This document shows positions 16,742-25,692 of a DNA stretch of 64,000 nucleotides, one piece after another (position 1 is the first letter of the stretch; each line of letters starts with the position of its first letter). Made by a program: the position numbers and the translations under genes. Source of the stretch: G963676655 sp963676655. GTDB taxonomy: Bacteria; Verrucomicrobiota; Lentisphaeria; Victivallales; Victivallaceae. The notes under the pieces were generated by a model. That model worked only from the letters and a program-made list of their open reading frames with translations. It had not been told where the DNA came from and did not search any database. The stretch is taken from assembly GCA_963676655.2 (NCBI GenBank), contig CAXXKX010000003.1:1178001-1242000 (forward strand), in the 5' to 3' direction.

Positions 16742-19699
16742 TTAATAAACGATCGGGTAATTTTCATACTCCGGCGGATAGCTTTTGCAGGCTTTAAATA
16801 AACGTTTCATCATCGCGGTTTCCAGCAGCAGCCGGATTCTGGTCAGATGACCTTTACGCCAAAGTTGCTCAATTTCCCTTGTCAGATTATTGAGATTACG
16901 GCGTTGTCCGCCATTCAGCCTGTACTGGCCTGAACTGGCATTGAGCTTTTTCAACCAGGCAACCTGGTCGCCGATTCTTTTCTTAACCGCCGCCGGAATA
17001 TCGACTGTAACTTTATCGATTCCGGTACCGCGATCGGCTTTGAAAGTCATCAGTTGAAAGCCTTGTAATTCCAGTTCCAGCGGCTTGCCGCTTAATTTTC
17101 CAGCGGCAGCCAGACGTTCGAGTCCGCTAACACTTTTAAAGGTGATTTTTACCTTGACAGGGCTGCTGAGGGTGTTGACGACGTAAAAGAGGTACTTGTT
17201 GCCAGTTTCCAGGCCGCGCACTGTTACCGGATCAACCGCATCGGCACAAACCTTGAACTGAGTCGCAGGCAGACGGCAGTATTCGTTGGTGAATTCCCGC
17301 AGTACCGGTTGCCCAACCGTATAAGCGTTGCCGCCGTCTGCCAGCATAACCGCGTCGTGCAGCGCCAATGAAAGCGACCAGCGTTCAAGATAATTGCGTC
17401 CAGCCGGATTGACCGTACCGCTCAACCATTTCCATTTTGTTTTCGGACCGTACCCAAGATCCTTCGGAAACATTACGCCCTCCGGGTCCTCAAAGTAGCA
17501 CTGGCTGTGCCTGAACAAAGCCTGCCCCTGCAGGGCGCAAACTTTATTCATCATAGCCTCCACGAATCGATCCCGGATATACGGTTTGATCGGATTGCGG
17601 CCATAAGTCGCGCCGACAACCATTTGCACTCCGGGAATTCCCTTCAATGCCTCCGCGGCTAAACCTTTTTCCCGCATTGTATCATCGACAAACAAATACA
17701 GTTTCAGGTCTTTTCGGATTTTCCGAAGTGCGCCGGCCAGTTCGGCCATGTTGTCCGCTATCGCCTCGCAGCGCCATTCTATCCACGCTTTCCGCTTATG
17801 TTTCATCAACCACTGATAGCGTTTGCTGAAACGTTGAGGATCGTCACCCTCGACCGGAATTTTGATGCCGGTATCTGATTCAAATTTTGAGATCGTATAA
17901 TCACCATATCCCCAGTCAATATCCCGGAAATTGTTCAATCCGAAGTTCATCCAGGTCCAGGTCCTGATGCTGACGCCGTCAAACTGCTTGTAGTTTTTGT
18001 AACGTTCGGCAAATTCCAGCAGCATACCGTTGTACCAGGCTTTCGTTGTCGGATGAATAGGGTTAACATACATCCGGGGATACTTCATTGTTGTCTTGCC
18101 GTCTTTATTGACCAGGAAGTAATCATTTGGCTGACCGTCCAGCGGCATCAGGTCCCGGGCTTCCGGCTGGAAGTCGAAAACACATGACATACCGTACTTT
18201 TCCGCCACCAGTAAGGTGATCGCGGCATAATCGTCGGAAAAACGGCCGCCGAACATAATGTTGAAAGTTGCCGGATATAAACTTACCTGATATACCGATA
18301 ACGTATGCCAAAGCATATTCCCGCCAAAGTATGAAATCATATCGGCCCAGTTTTCAGTATATTGGATAAAATTATCAATCCCGGAGCCTTTGGACTTAAA
18401 ACCGCCGTAAGCGTGTCTGATAGAACGTCCCTCTTCATACCAGTTGCCGAAACGCCTGGTCTTGCCGGAAACCGGAATATCCATCGGTTCGACCCTGTCT
18501 TTTATCCGGTAGATTCGGATTTTTGACGCGGCCGCCTGGAGTTTGTCTTTAACGTTCATGACCACCACCCGCATTTCGGAGCCGGAAGGCCGGATAAAGA
18601 TCGACAACGTCTGCATCCGGTTCGATAAAGCGAATTCACCGCCGCAATCGGCGCCGTCGGAAGGCGGATATGCTTTATCCTCCTCGGTTCTTACGGCCAC
18701 ACATTGAACCCGCATTTCATCATCAGGATAATCGACTTCAACCTGATACAGGACGTATTTCTCCGGGGCCTTGAATTTATAGGCGTACCAGCTGGATGGT
18801 TTATTCCTGCGAAACGGCAGAAAGCCGAGGCTGCCGGTTTCACGGTAACTGCCGAACGGCTTGTTGACAATTTCCGTCTTTCCGCCGGAAACATAGTCCG
18901 GCGAGGTTTTGACGCAATCAATCTCTTTTACCAGTTCCCGCCGCAATGGCGCGTTTGACCGGGCCATGGGAGAGGTGTCGATCACATAAAAATATTCATA
19001 AGGCAACTCATTATTTGAAATAAGTTTACCGTTAATGACAAATCTGGTGTAGAATCGCCCGGTCTCCTGACACGGAATTTTCAGGCGTTGGCGAATCAAC
19101 TTTTTACCTGCTGGTACGGCTATTTTATATTCATTGGTCTTCCGATTGGTTGCGGCGTTTACAACCTCAATTTTCAGCGTTGCAGGCGCAGCCAAATCTC
19201 CTGCGGTTATGTCCAGCAAAAAATCATCGCCTTTGCGCAGGATGGCATTACGGACAAAGGGATTGCCGATTCTGATATTTACCCGGTTAAGCAATCCGGA
19301 AGGCGCGGTACTGACCGTTATTTTTTTTAAATCCTTGAATTTCAAAAACCACAAATTACGCTGAACGGACAGCACATGTTCGCCTTTTTTGAGGAAAAAA
19401 TTTCCGACTTTTTTGGTGTTTACAGCACGGAAGACATACTGGTCATCAACCATAATCTCATAGTGGTAGACTCCACCGGAAAACAGTATCTGGTACCAGG
19501 CATCCTGCGGCACGGTGAATTTATACTCAAATTTGCCGTTTACCCCGTCAAGGGAGCCCTTTTGTCGAACTTTGTCCTGAATGCCGGCGAAAGTAAGCGC
19601 TTTATCAAATTTAACCGGATCGATGGAGATTTCCCATGCCGTCAGCATCGGTAACGTCCACAAAAGCAGAACTGCCTGGAAGAGAATTTTTTTATTCAT
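16742..19699 (-). CDS. Large secreted protein, glycoside-hydrolase-like, paralogue of the 27629 and 30777 proteins
   Basis: 985 residues with a clear Sec signal (MNKKILFQAVLLLWTLPMLTA). Residues ~25-150 form a beta-rich module (KFEYKFTVPQDAWYQILFSGG...YEIMVDDQYVF...GEHVLSVQR) matching the N-terminal module of the two paralogues. The central part (~430-800) looks like a TIM-barrel hydrolase: YVNPIHPTTKAWY, DIDWGYGDYTISKFESDTGIKIP (~601), then a Lys/Arg-rich helix and LYLFVDDTM. The DWGYGD...EF/KFE.DTGIK.P block is shared almost intact with the paralogues. A C-terminal helical tail follows. It is the last gene of the pseudopilin/mutarotase/LacI operon. I do not recognise a CAZy family and cannot assign catalytic acids. 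Confidence 0.75.
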   Translation of the reverse strand: MNKKILFQAVLLLWTLPMLTAWEISIDPVKFDKALTFAGIQDKVRQKGSLDGVNGKFEYKFTVPQDAWYQILFSGGVYHYEIMVDDQYVFRAVNTKKVGNFFLKKGEHVLSVQRNLWFLKFKDLKKITVSTAPSGLLNRVNIRIGNPFVRNAILRKGDDFLLDITAGDLAAPATLKIEVVNAATNRKTNEYKIAVPAGKKLIRQRLKIPCQETGRFYTRFVINGKLISNNELPYEYFYVIDTSPMARSNAPLRRELVKEIDCVKTSPDYVSGGKTEIVNKPFGSYRETGSLGFLPFRRNKPSSWYAYKFKAPEKYVLYQVEVDYPDDEMRVQCVAVRTEEDKAYPPSDGADCGGEFALSNRMQTLSIFIRPSGSEMRVVVMNVKDKLQAAASKIRIYRIKDRVEPMDIPVSGKTRRFGNWYEEGRSIRHAYGGFKSKGSGIDNFIQYTENWADMISYFGGNMLWHTLSVYQVSLYPATFNIMFGGRFSDDYAAITLLVAEKYGMSCVFDFQPEARDLMPLDGQPNDYFLVNKDGKTTMKYPRMYVNPIHPTTKAWYNGMLLEFAERYKNYKQFDGVSIRTWTWMNFGLNNFRDIDWGYGDYTISKFESDTGIKIPVEGDDPQRFSKRYQWLMKHKRKAWIEWRCEAIADNMAELAGALRKIRKDLKLYLFVDDTMREKGLAAEALKGIPGVQMVVGATYGRNPIKPYIRDRFVEAMMNKVCALQGQALFRHSQCYFEDPEGVMFPKDLGYGPKTKWKWLSGTVNPAGRNYLERWSLSLALHDAVMLADGGNAYTVGQPVLREFTNEYCRLPATQFKVCADAVDPVTVRGLETGNKYLFYVVNTLSSPVKVKITFKSVSGLERLAAAGKLSGKPLELELQGFQLMTFKADRGTGIDKVTVDIPAAVKKRIGDQVAWLKKLNASSGQYRLNGGQRRNLNNLTREIEQLWRKGHLTRIRLLLETAMMKRLFKACKSYPPEYENYPIVY

Positions 19700-19785
19700 G
19701 ATTTATCCTGTTTGAATATATTTCTATAGAGACCCTGCCGCTGAAAACAGCAGGAAAAACTGTGCAAGGGAAAATGTTAATCGGA

Positions 19786-20808
19786 TTATATTTTGGCGGT
19801 CGATCCACGGACAATCAGCTCGACCGGGACTAATTCATGGTTTATCTTCTTTGTTTTAATGCTGTCGGGGTTTTCCAGCATATGCTTGAAAACACATTTT
19901 GCGGCTTCACGTCCAATTTTTTTGCCATCCTGTCTGATCGTGGTCAAAGCCGGCAGCAGGTGTTCACTGAAAACCAAATCCGCATATCCGATGATACTGA
20001 GATCCTCCGGAACCCGGAGCTTCATCTCTTTGGCGACGGAAAAAACTTCAAGCGCGTGAAAATCCGTAGTGGCAAAAAACGCGGTCGGCCGGTCAGGAGC
20101 CGAAAGAATGTTACGGATGCTCTCCCTGAACTTGGTTTCCGACGGAAAGAAAGGGTAAAGCCTGGCAATATTCTTTTTCTGCAACTCCACTCCCGCCTTG
20201 TCAAGAACGGAGGTAAAGCCTCGCAAACGGTTGTCGCAACTGGACATTCCGGCACCGTAATAGGTACACGCCAAATTTTTATGACCCAGTTCAAGCAGGT
20301 GCTCCGCGGCAAGTCTGCCGCCCATTGTATCGTCAGTATCAATTGAATCGCATTGCAGTCCGCCCAGAACCGGCCCGACAACCATAATCGGAATATTGAG
20401 CTTTATCAAGTCGGCAAAATCCTCTTTGGTCGTTTCTTCGTTGATAATACTGATGATCAGGGCGTCTATGCGATGATCCATCATCCTTTTGAGGCAGTCA
20501 GCCATCGAAGAAACAGAGGAATCCAACAGAATCGGCAAATGATTTTTGGCAATCAAATATTCTTGAATCCCGCAGGCGATATCCATAAAATAAGAAACCC
20601 TGAAGCCCGGTAAAATGACCCCGACGCTGCGTGTTTTGCCGCCGAAGGCGACAGAACCGATGGCGCTGGGGCGAAAATCAACTCTTTCCGCAATCTCCAG
20701 AATCCGCTCGCGCGTTTCTTCCGACAACCCTTTGGCATTGGAAAACGCCCGGGATACGGTGGCCGGTGAAACTCCCGCCAGTTTTGAAAATTTACGCAGT
20801 GATATCAT
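19786..20808 (-). CDS. LacI-family transcriptional regulator
   Basis: 340 residues. The N-terminal helix-turn-helix is LRKFSKLAGVSPATVSRAFSNAKGLSEETRERILEIAERVDFRPSAIG. It is followed by a periplasmic-binding-protein-like sugar sensor (RSVGVILPGF..., MVVGPVLGGLQCDSIDTDDTMGGRLAAEHLLELGHKNLAC, ATTDFHALEVFSVAKEMKLRVPEDLSIIGYAD). It sits inside an operon: 20 bp after the mutarotase-like gene and 86 bp before the 985-aa secreted protein. The divergent control region upstream of that operon carries two GAAACATG-type palindromes. They fit a LacI-family operator, making autoregulation and control of both blocks likely (inference). The effector is probably a sugar released by the cluster. Confidence 0.93.
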   Translation of the reverse strand: MISLRKFSKLAGVSPATVSRAFSNAKGLSEETRERILEIAERVDFRPSAIGSVAFGGKTRSVGVILPGFRVSYFMDIACGIQEYLIAKNHLPILLDSSVSSMADCLKRMMDHRIDALIISIINEETTKEDFADLIKLNIPIMVVGPVLGGLQCDSIDTDDTMGGRLAAEHLLELGHKNLACTYYGAGMSSCDNRLRGFTSVLDKAGVELQKKNIARLYPFFPSETKFRESIRNILSAPDRPTAFFATTDFHALEVFSVAKEMKLRVPEDLSIIGYADLVFSEHLLPALTTIRQDGKKIGREAAKCVFKHMLENPDSIKTKKINHELVPVELIVRGSTAKI

Positions 20809-20828
20809 TTTTTACCTTTATCAATAAA

Positions 20829-22646
20829 TCAATATAAAATATATTTAGAGGTCCATTCGCAACTTTCACCCGGCGCGATGTCTATCCATTTAAAAATTTC
20901 CGGGCAAACCGCGTTCTTATTTACGAATAAATAATAATTAAACGGAGCATAATCTCCTGTAACCTTAATTCCTCGTCCGCTCGGGATATGGCAGACATCA
21001 GCATAATTATGGGTTTTGCGGCTGAACCCTTTCAATTCACTGAAAATTGTCTTACCATTTAAATATAATGAATTTCTCTTTTTTTCAACTCCGCGTCTGA
21101 TATTTTTCACAAATGAAACCGGAAAATTAAAATCCAGTTTGTAATTTTTATTCACTTTGTCACCGTCAATCGCGAAAAAATTATGGGCGTAATGAGTGGT
21201 TTGAATTCTTTTTGTTCCGGTATTCGTCAATTTATAAGTTACCCTGACTATCGGGAGATCCGGGTCAACTGCCACGGTTTTTTCATATTTATAGGCCCAA
21301 CCGCGAGGAGCTTTTCCATTCTGGCTGAAAACAACGCTGTCTTTATTAACTTTGGTCGTAAAAGGAAATTTTACAACCGGACGGTACGGGTTGTTGAAAA
21401 ATGGTTTGCGTTCTTCCGTTTTAACAAATGTTCCCACTCCAACCCTGATAAATTCTTCTCCCGGTTTGGCGTCGTCATAAGCAATCGGGTCCCTGAACTC
21501 CCCGGCAATACTGCCGGCGCTGTCATCGGTTTTCGGGTGGCGTTTATCCGGAGTTGGATTAATATAGAAATATCTGTGTCCATTGTATTTGACGGCAGTA
21601 AGAATGCCGGAAGGATCAAAACGATCTCCCCGGCAATAACCTCGCTGCCAATCGGGAAGTGCCACTTCAGCCGTAACTTTGCCGTTGCCGATGGTCGCAC
21701 GCGGCCAACCATTCAAATGTGTTGTCTCATATTTCAAATATTCCGGCGCATCGGTCAGGAAACCGGCCCCTTTCAAAGCAGACGTCGCCAACTCAAACCG
21801 AAGCGGCTGCCCCGGTTTTTCGGCTTGCACGATAACCCGGGTCGCCCGGTAGCGGAACTGATTCCATTTCAACTTTACTGTTTTGCTGCCGGGCTTATCC
21901 AGCCGCACAACAATTTTACCGTTAACACTCATTACCGCCGGAGTCGAAGCGGTCAATTTAAACCAGTAAGCGGAAAACCTTCGCGGACTGAAGAACAATG
22001 TTCCGGCGGTGGCAACCTGACCAACTGGAGCGATAACCTCCAGCTTTTCTCCTGATTTGGTCTCCGGATGCCATTGAACTTTTGCGGGCAGGTCAAGTTG
22101 TTCTTCCTCGATTTTGCTTTCCAATACCGACTTTGCGAACTTGACCGGGACCGGTGCTGTTTTCCAGTTTTTCGCGTTTGTTTTGAAATACCGGGCCGGT
22201 TTGGCATCGATATAGAGAATACCGATATTGTTCAAATCATCTGATTTCAGATTAATAACCGGTTTACCCAATGTATCCGGGGTATTTACTTTCAATATTT
22301 TCAGACATTTCCGGCCTGACGCTTCTGTCATCCCCAGCTTTTTCCCATCCATATATATGGTAAAAGGCTTGAACCCGCCGCCGCTGATATAAGCAATCGT
22401 CAGCGTTTGCACACCTGGAGAGTCAATCGGCAGAATGAATGAAACGTCCCGGACCCGCCGGAATGTCATAACGATATCGTCATCCAGGCCGGGAACCAGA
22501 GAATTAACCGCCACAGCCTCAAACTCAGCCGATTTTTGCAGATCCTTCCAGTTGAAAGCTCCTTCAGGAACCGTAGCTGAAACACCGGTCAGGGCAAGGG
22601 ACGACACTGCCGACAGCAGCATGGTTGTTATAGAAGTTAAACGCAT
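20829..22646 (-). CDS. Secreted protein with C-terminal galactose-mutarotase-like domain
   Basis: 605 residues with a signal peptide (cleavage probably after GVSA, ~24). The first ~300 residues are beta-rich (MDGKKLGMTEASGRKC..., APVGQVATAGTLFFSPRRF). Residues ~310-600 resemble the mutarotase-like fold of many PVC-bacterial proteins: VTAEVALPDWQRGYCRGDRFDPSGILTAVKYNGHRYF near the domain start, then ...HYAHNFFAIDG and FNYYLFVNKNAVCPE...GESCEWTSKYI at the end. It may bind or epimerise sugars or act as an accessory glycosidase-like protein; no catalytic residues can be assigned. It follows the pseudopilin by 9 bp and precedes the LacI gene by 20 bp. Confidence 0.7.
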   Translation of the reverse strand: MRLTSITTMLLSAVSSLALTGVSATVPEGAFNWKDLQKSAEFEAVAVNSLVPGLDDDIVMTFRRVRDVSFILPIDSPGVQTLTIAYISGGGFKPFTIYMDGKKLGMTEASGRKCLKILKVNTPDTLGKPVINLKSDDLNNIGILYIDAKPARYFKTNAKNWKTAPVPVKFAKSVLESKIEEEQLDLPAKVQWHPETKSGEKLEVIAPVGQVATAGTLFFSPRRFSAYWFKLTASTPAVMSVNGKIVVRLDKPGSKTVKLKWNQFRYRATRVIVQAEKPGQPLRFELATSALKGAGFLTDAPEYLKYETTHLNGWPRATIGNGKVTAEVALPDWQRGYCRGDRFDPSGILTAVKYNGHRYFYINPTPDKRHPKTDDSAGSIAGEFRDPIAYDDAKPGEEFIRVGVGTFVKTEERKPFFNNPYRPVVKFPFTTKVNKDSVVFSQNGKAPRGWAYKYEKTVAVDPDLPIVRVTYKLTNTGTKRIQTTHYAHNFFAIDGDKVNKNYKLDFNFPVSFVKNIRRGVEKKRNSLYLNGKTIFSELKGFSRKTHNYADVCHIPSGRGIKVTGDYAPFNYYLFVNKNAVCPEIFKWIDIAPGESCEWTSKYILY

Positions 22647-22655
22647 ATCTTTTGA

Positions 22656-23354
22656 TCAATAGCCGGAATAGTTCGGAAAAAGCCATCTTCTATAGTAGGA
22701 AGTTACAACCGCCACCGGCAGCGGCGGCGCCTTGAAGCCGTCGGAATGGCCATCAAGAAAATTCATATTTGCCCGCCCCGTCATCCCATGACGCTCGGTA
22801 TCGATATAACCGCCAAAGATCTTGGGATAAAAATTGGAATGCTGAAAAAACGAACCGCCGCTGGCATCGCCAAGATAAACTTTCTTCGACGGGTCCATCA
22901 CTTTGACAATCTTGAAAGGAGAATCCGATGTCGAAGCCTCCGACAGATGCCGGTTGCAGTGCCATGAAGGATAATTCCCGTTGAATTGTCCTTTAGGGTT
23001 GGCCGGACAGGTAAATATATTCCCCGGTTTTTTCATTGGTTTGTGATCTGCCTGATAAGTACCACTTAGTCCCAGATAGGGAACCGCTTTTTCCGTCCAG
23101 ACGTAAGCTGCGTTAGTCGTCTGATAAGTCGAAATGATGTAACCGTTGTAATCCGCCTGATACTGGGTTTGCGCCAGACCGTGCTGTTTCAAGGAATTTA
23201 TACAACCGATCGACCGGGCTTTTTCCCGCGCTTTATTCAAGGACGGCAGCAGCATTGCCGCAAGAATAGCGATGATCGCGATCACTACCAGGAGTTCAAT
23301 CAAGGTAAAAAAACCGCATTGTTCATTGATCTTTCGTTGTCGTGACGTTTTCAT
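22656..23354 (-). CDS. Pseudopilin-like protein (prepilin N-terminal motif)
   Basis: 232 residues. Basic leader MKTSRQRKINEQCGF, then FTLIELLVVIAIIAILAAML and LPSLNKAREKARSIGCINSLKQ. The cleavage site lies between CGF and FTLIE. The tail is RHGMTGRANMNFLDGHSDGF, an H-x11-DG variant of the H-X9-DG tail. AGGGAAAG precedes the ATG. It is the first gene of the operon mutarotase-like protein, LacI regulator and giant secreted protein. It lies directly under a perfect consensus promoter with an operator-like palindrome. The function is probably extracellular, in a pseudopilus or on the surface; that is inference. Confidence 0.87.
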   Translation of the reverse strand: MKTSRQRKINEQCGFFTLIELLVVIAIIAILAAMLLPSLNKAREKARSIGCINSLKQHGLAQTQYQADYNGYIISTYQTTNAAYVWTEKAVPYLGLSGTYQADHKPMKKPGNIFTCPANPKGQFNGNYPSWHCNRHLSEASTSDSPFKIVKVMDPSKKVYLGDASGGSFFQHSNFYPKIFGGYIDTERHGMTGRANMNFLDGHSDGFKAPPLPVAVVTSYYRRWLFPNYSGY

Positions 23355-23433
23355 GATGCTTTCCCTGTATTTATTTCGGTTAATTGGCTGATTTTCTATT
23401 TTAATTTTATATAATCACCGTTTCATCATCAAC

Positions 23434-23445
23434 GAAACATGTTGC
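23434..23445. promoter_or_regulatory. LacI-type operator candidate O1
   Basis: GAAACATGTTGC is a 12-bp palindrome with one mismatch, embedded in AACGAAACATGTTGC. It lies 7 bp downstream of the -10 of the minus-strand pseudopilin promoter, so a bound repressor would cover the transcription start. The same 13-14 conserved bases occur, inverted, at 23692. Confidence 0.55.
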
Positions 23446-23452
23446 ATAAACT

Positions 23453-23481
23453 ATTATACATAATTGTCATTACTTTGTCAA
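23453..23481 (-). promoter_or_regulatory. Perfect sigma70 consensus promoter, leftward operon
   Basis: Minus strand TTGACA (23476-23481), 17-bp spacer, TATAAT (23453-23458): exact consensus in both hexamers with ideal spacing. It drives the pseudopilin/mutarotase/LacI/985-aa operon, about 100 nt upstream of the pseudopilin ATG. Such a strong promoter implies control by a repressor, consistent with O1. Confidence 0.75.
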
Positions 23482-23661
23482 CCCCCTGTTTTGTGTTTTT
23501 TCAACAAAAGGGCCGAAAATCTGTGTTTTGACTTGAAAAACCAGCATAAAAAAGTATTTAAAAAAGCATTTTCTACGGCAATAATTGTCAGAATCATGTA
23601 TTTACCAGCAACATGAAACCTGAATTCCAGTTACTTTTAAGAGTTTTTTCCATATTGACTA

Positions 23662-23690
23662 TTGACATATTTGTAAACGGCATGTATTAT
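23662..23690 (+). promoter_or_regulatory. Near-consensus sigma70 promoter, rightward block
   Basis: TTGACA (23662-23667), 17-bp spacer, TATTAT (23685-23690), followed one base later by the palindrome O2. It lies 108 bp before the esterase ATG and drives the rightward block. Confidence 0.7.
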
Positions 23691-23691
23691 T

Positions 23692-23703
23692 GAAACATGT
23701 TTC
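23692..23703. promoter_or_regulatory. LacI-type operator candidate O2
   Basis: GAAACATGTTTC, a perfect 12-bp palindrome directly after the -10 of the rightward promoter. With O1, 258 bp away, it would let one LacI-family repressor close both divergent promoters, possibly by looping. Confidence 0.6.
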
Positions 23704-23798
23704 GTTATAAGCTGACGAAAAATCTATTGAGATGACCACCTGTAAAAAAACAGGTTGTTTACGCTTGAAAACCAGGCTTTATAAAATCAGGAGAGAAA

Positions 23799-25544
23799 AT
23801 GAAAGCTGAATTAATTGTAACTCTACTCTTCCCGTTATTTACTGTATTAACAGCCGGAAATCCTGACCTGAAACAGTTTTATGCGGTAAAGACAATTAAA
23901 GAACTGCCGCCCAATGTCAAAATCCTTTCAGAAAAAGAGGAAGACGGCCTGCGTATTACCGCTTTGAAATTCGACGGCGGCACAATCAACGGCAAGCCGA
24001 CCCGGATTTACGCTTACTATACCCGCCCGGTTAAACCAGGCGTCTATCCGGCGGTATTAAACATCCACGGAGCCGGACTGCAGGTGCTGAATCCGGACAA
24101 AAATTACCCGAAACACGGGTTTGTCTGTCTCTCTATCGACTGGGCCGGACCGGCCAAACAGCGTAAAGTGCCGCGCAAGCCGCCATACTCCGAATTTGAA
24201 GCCAACGGCAACATGGCGGATAAACGTACCGGACAATGGAAGATCAGCGGCGTCGAACAAGACGGGATACGCTTCGGAGGCATTTTTGCGCGGCGCGCTC
24301 TGGAATTCCTGCGCAGTAAGCCGGAAGTCGACAAGAAAAACATTTTCACCGTCGGTTCTTCGGCCGGGGCTCATCTGTCGTTGATCCTGATCGGCCTGGA
24401 ACCTGACATCAAAGCCGCTGTAGTCAAATACGGCAACGCGTATATCCGCGACATCAGAGGTTTTTACGGCGGCTACTTCGGTCCCCTGACATTGTGTCCC
24501 AAAAAACAGCAGGACGAGTGGCTGGCTTATTTCGATCCCAAACACGTTATTAAAGATTACAAAACCAGAGTGCTGATTATCTCCGGCACCAACGATATTT
24601 TCTTCTGGATGCCGCTGGTCTTCAAAACCTATCGCGAAATCCCCTCTGAAAAACGCCTGCTGATGCGCCCGAACGACAATCACCAACTGGTTGGATCGGA
24701 GCAAATCTCCGTTAAGTTCTTCAAAGAAGCGATGGATGGCAACCTGAGCGGCTGGCCGGAACTGTCGGTTCCAAAGCTGAAAGAGCAAAAAGATAAAATC
24801 ACAATATCAACCACCGTTAAATCAAATAAAAAACTCAAAAAGGTCGAACTGTTATATAAACTTATGCCGTTGCCGTTTGAATACAGGGCAACAAAGCAAT
24901 ATCGCTGGCTCAGCAAGCCGATGCACTTATCCGGTAGCATGTGGAACGTTGATCTGCCGGTTTTTGACAAGGCAAAAATGCAAATGGTAGCTTACGTAAA
25001 CGCCGAAGACGTCGATGGCGGCATCGCGTCATCCGATACGGTCGAGTTTCCTGTCTGGCCGCGTTGGCGGGGACTGCCGGGAGAGGACCGGAAACCTCCG
25101 GTGTCAAAAGAGGCGGCAGCAACCGGCAACTTGCTCGGCGTTTATGGTCAATTTGAAAAGAAAGCCGGGTTCCATTTTACCGGGAAGGCCTATGTTGACA
25201 CCAGCGGAAAATTTCAGCGTTCCGGCAAAGGCGCGGCTCACGTGTTTGATGGTGATAAAAATTATATTGCCAAAGGAATTCCCGGGACCGCCGGCAAAAA
25301 ATTCCTGCTGAAAGGCTGGTTCAAGAGTGCCGATCCGGCCGGCGGCAGCGCCCGGCTGCAAATCAACTGGAACGGCAGTAAACCGTTTAAATATAACTTG
25401 AGCACCCCGAAAATCAGCGGCGATTATCAGGAACTTAAACTTGAGGGTACTATCCCTCCGGGCAGCCGGAGCGGACTCCTGATCATTACGTCTCCGGGAA
25501 AAGGTATGTATATCGACGATCTTGAATATTACGTTACCGATTAA
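23799..25544 (+). CDS. Secreted alpha/beta-hydrolase esterase (acetyl-xylan-esterase-like) with C-terminal beta-domain
   Basis: 581 residues with a signal peptide. The hydrolase core covers about 60-310: PAVLNIHGAGLQV (oxyanion strand), the nucleophile elbow GSSAGAH (Ser ~187), the acid in SGTNDIFFW (~264) and the His in NDNHQLV (~294). A complete Ser-Asp-His triad is therefore visible, similar to CE7/CE1-like acetyl esterases. Residues ~325-430 form an Ig-like beta module. About 450-580 resemble a carbohydrate-binding jelly roll (GKAYVDTSGKFQRSGKGAAHVFDG..., GKGMYIDDLEYYV). It is the first gene of the rightward LacI-controlled block, next to a sialate-O-acetylesterase-like protein. This suggests that a heavily acetylated glycan is the target (inference). 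Confidence 0.8.
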   Translation: MKAELIVTLLFPLFTVLTAGNPDLKQFYAVKTIKELPPNVKILSEKEEDGLRITALKFDGGTINGKPTRIYAYYTRPVKPGVYPAVLNIHGAGLQVLNPDKNYPKHGFVCLSIDWAGPAKQRKVPRKPPYSEFEANGNMADKRTGQWKISGVEQDGIRFGGIFARRALEFLRSKPEVDKKNIFTVGSSAGAHLSLILIGLEPDIKAAVVKYGNAYIRDIRGFYGGYFGPLTLCPKKQQDEWLAYFDPKHVIKDYKTRVLIISGTNDIFFWMPLVFKTYREIPSEKRLLMRPNDNHQLVGSEQISVKFFKEAMDGNLSGWPELSVPKLKEQKDKITISTTVKSNKKLKKVELLYKLMPLPFEYRATKQYRWLSKPMHLSGSMWNVDLPVFDKAKMQMVAYVNAEDVDGGIASSDTVEFPVWPRWRGLPGEDRKPPVSKEAAATGNLLGVYGQFEKKAGFHFTGKAYVDTSGKFQRSGKGAAHVFDGDKNYIAKGIPGTAGKKFLLKGWFKSADPAGGSARLQINWNGSKPFKYNLSTPKISGDYQELKLEGTIPPGSRSGLLIITSPGKGMYIDDLEYYVTD

Positions 25545-25692
25545 GAATTTGTAAAATTGTAAATTCCCGGGTCGCCGGAATCCCTGTTTTATGTGTTCGA
25601 GTAACTATTGCCAATTTGAGACTATGTTCTTTACTGTTATTTGCAATTTACAAATTTACATATTTACAAATTAGATATAAAGGAGCTGTTGA

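Noticed and set aside
19734..19754. Terminator-like hairpin between the LacI gene and the 985-aa gene
   Set aside because: The stem is interrupted by a 3-nt bulge and lacks a T-run; the genes are more likely co-transcribed.
21183..22055. 290-residue open frame on the plus strand
   Set aside because: Antisense to the mutarotase-like gene, which has a signal peptide, motifs and operon context.
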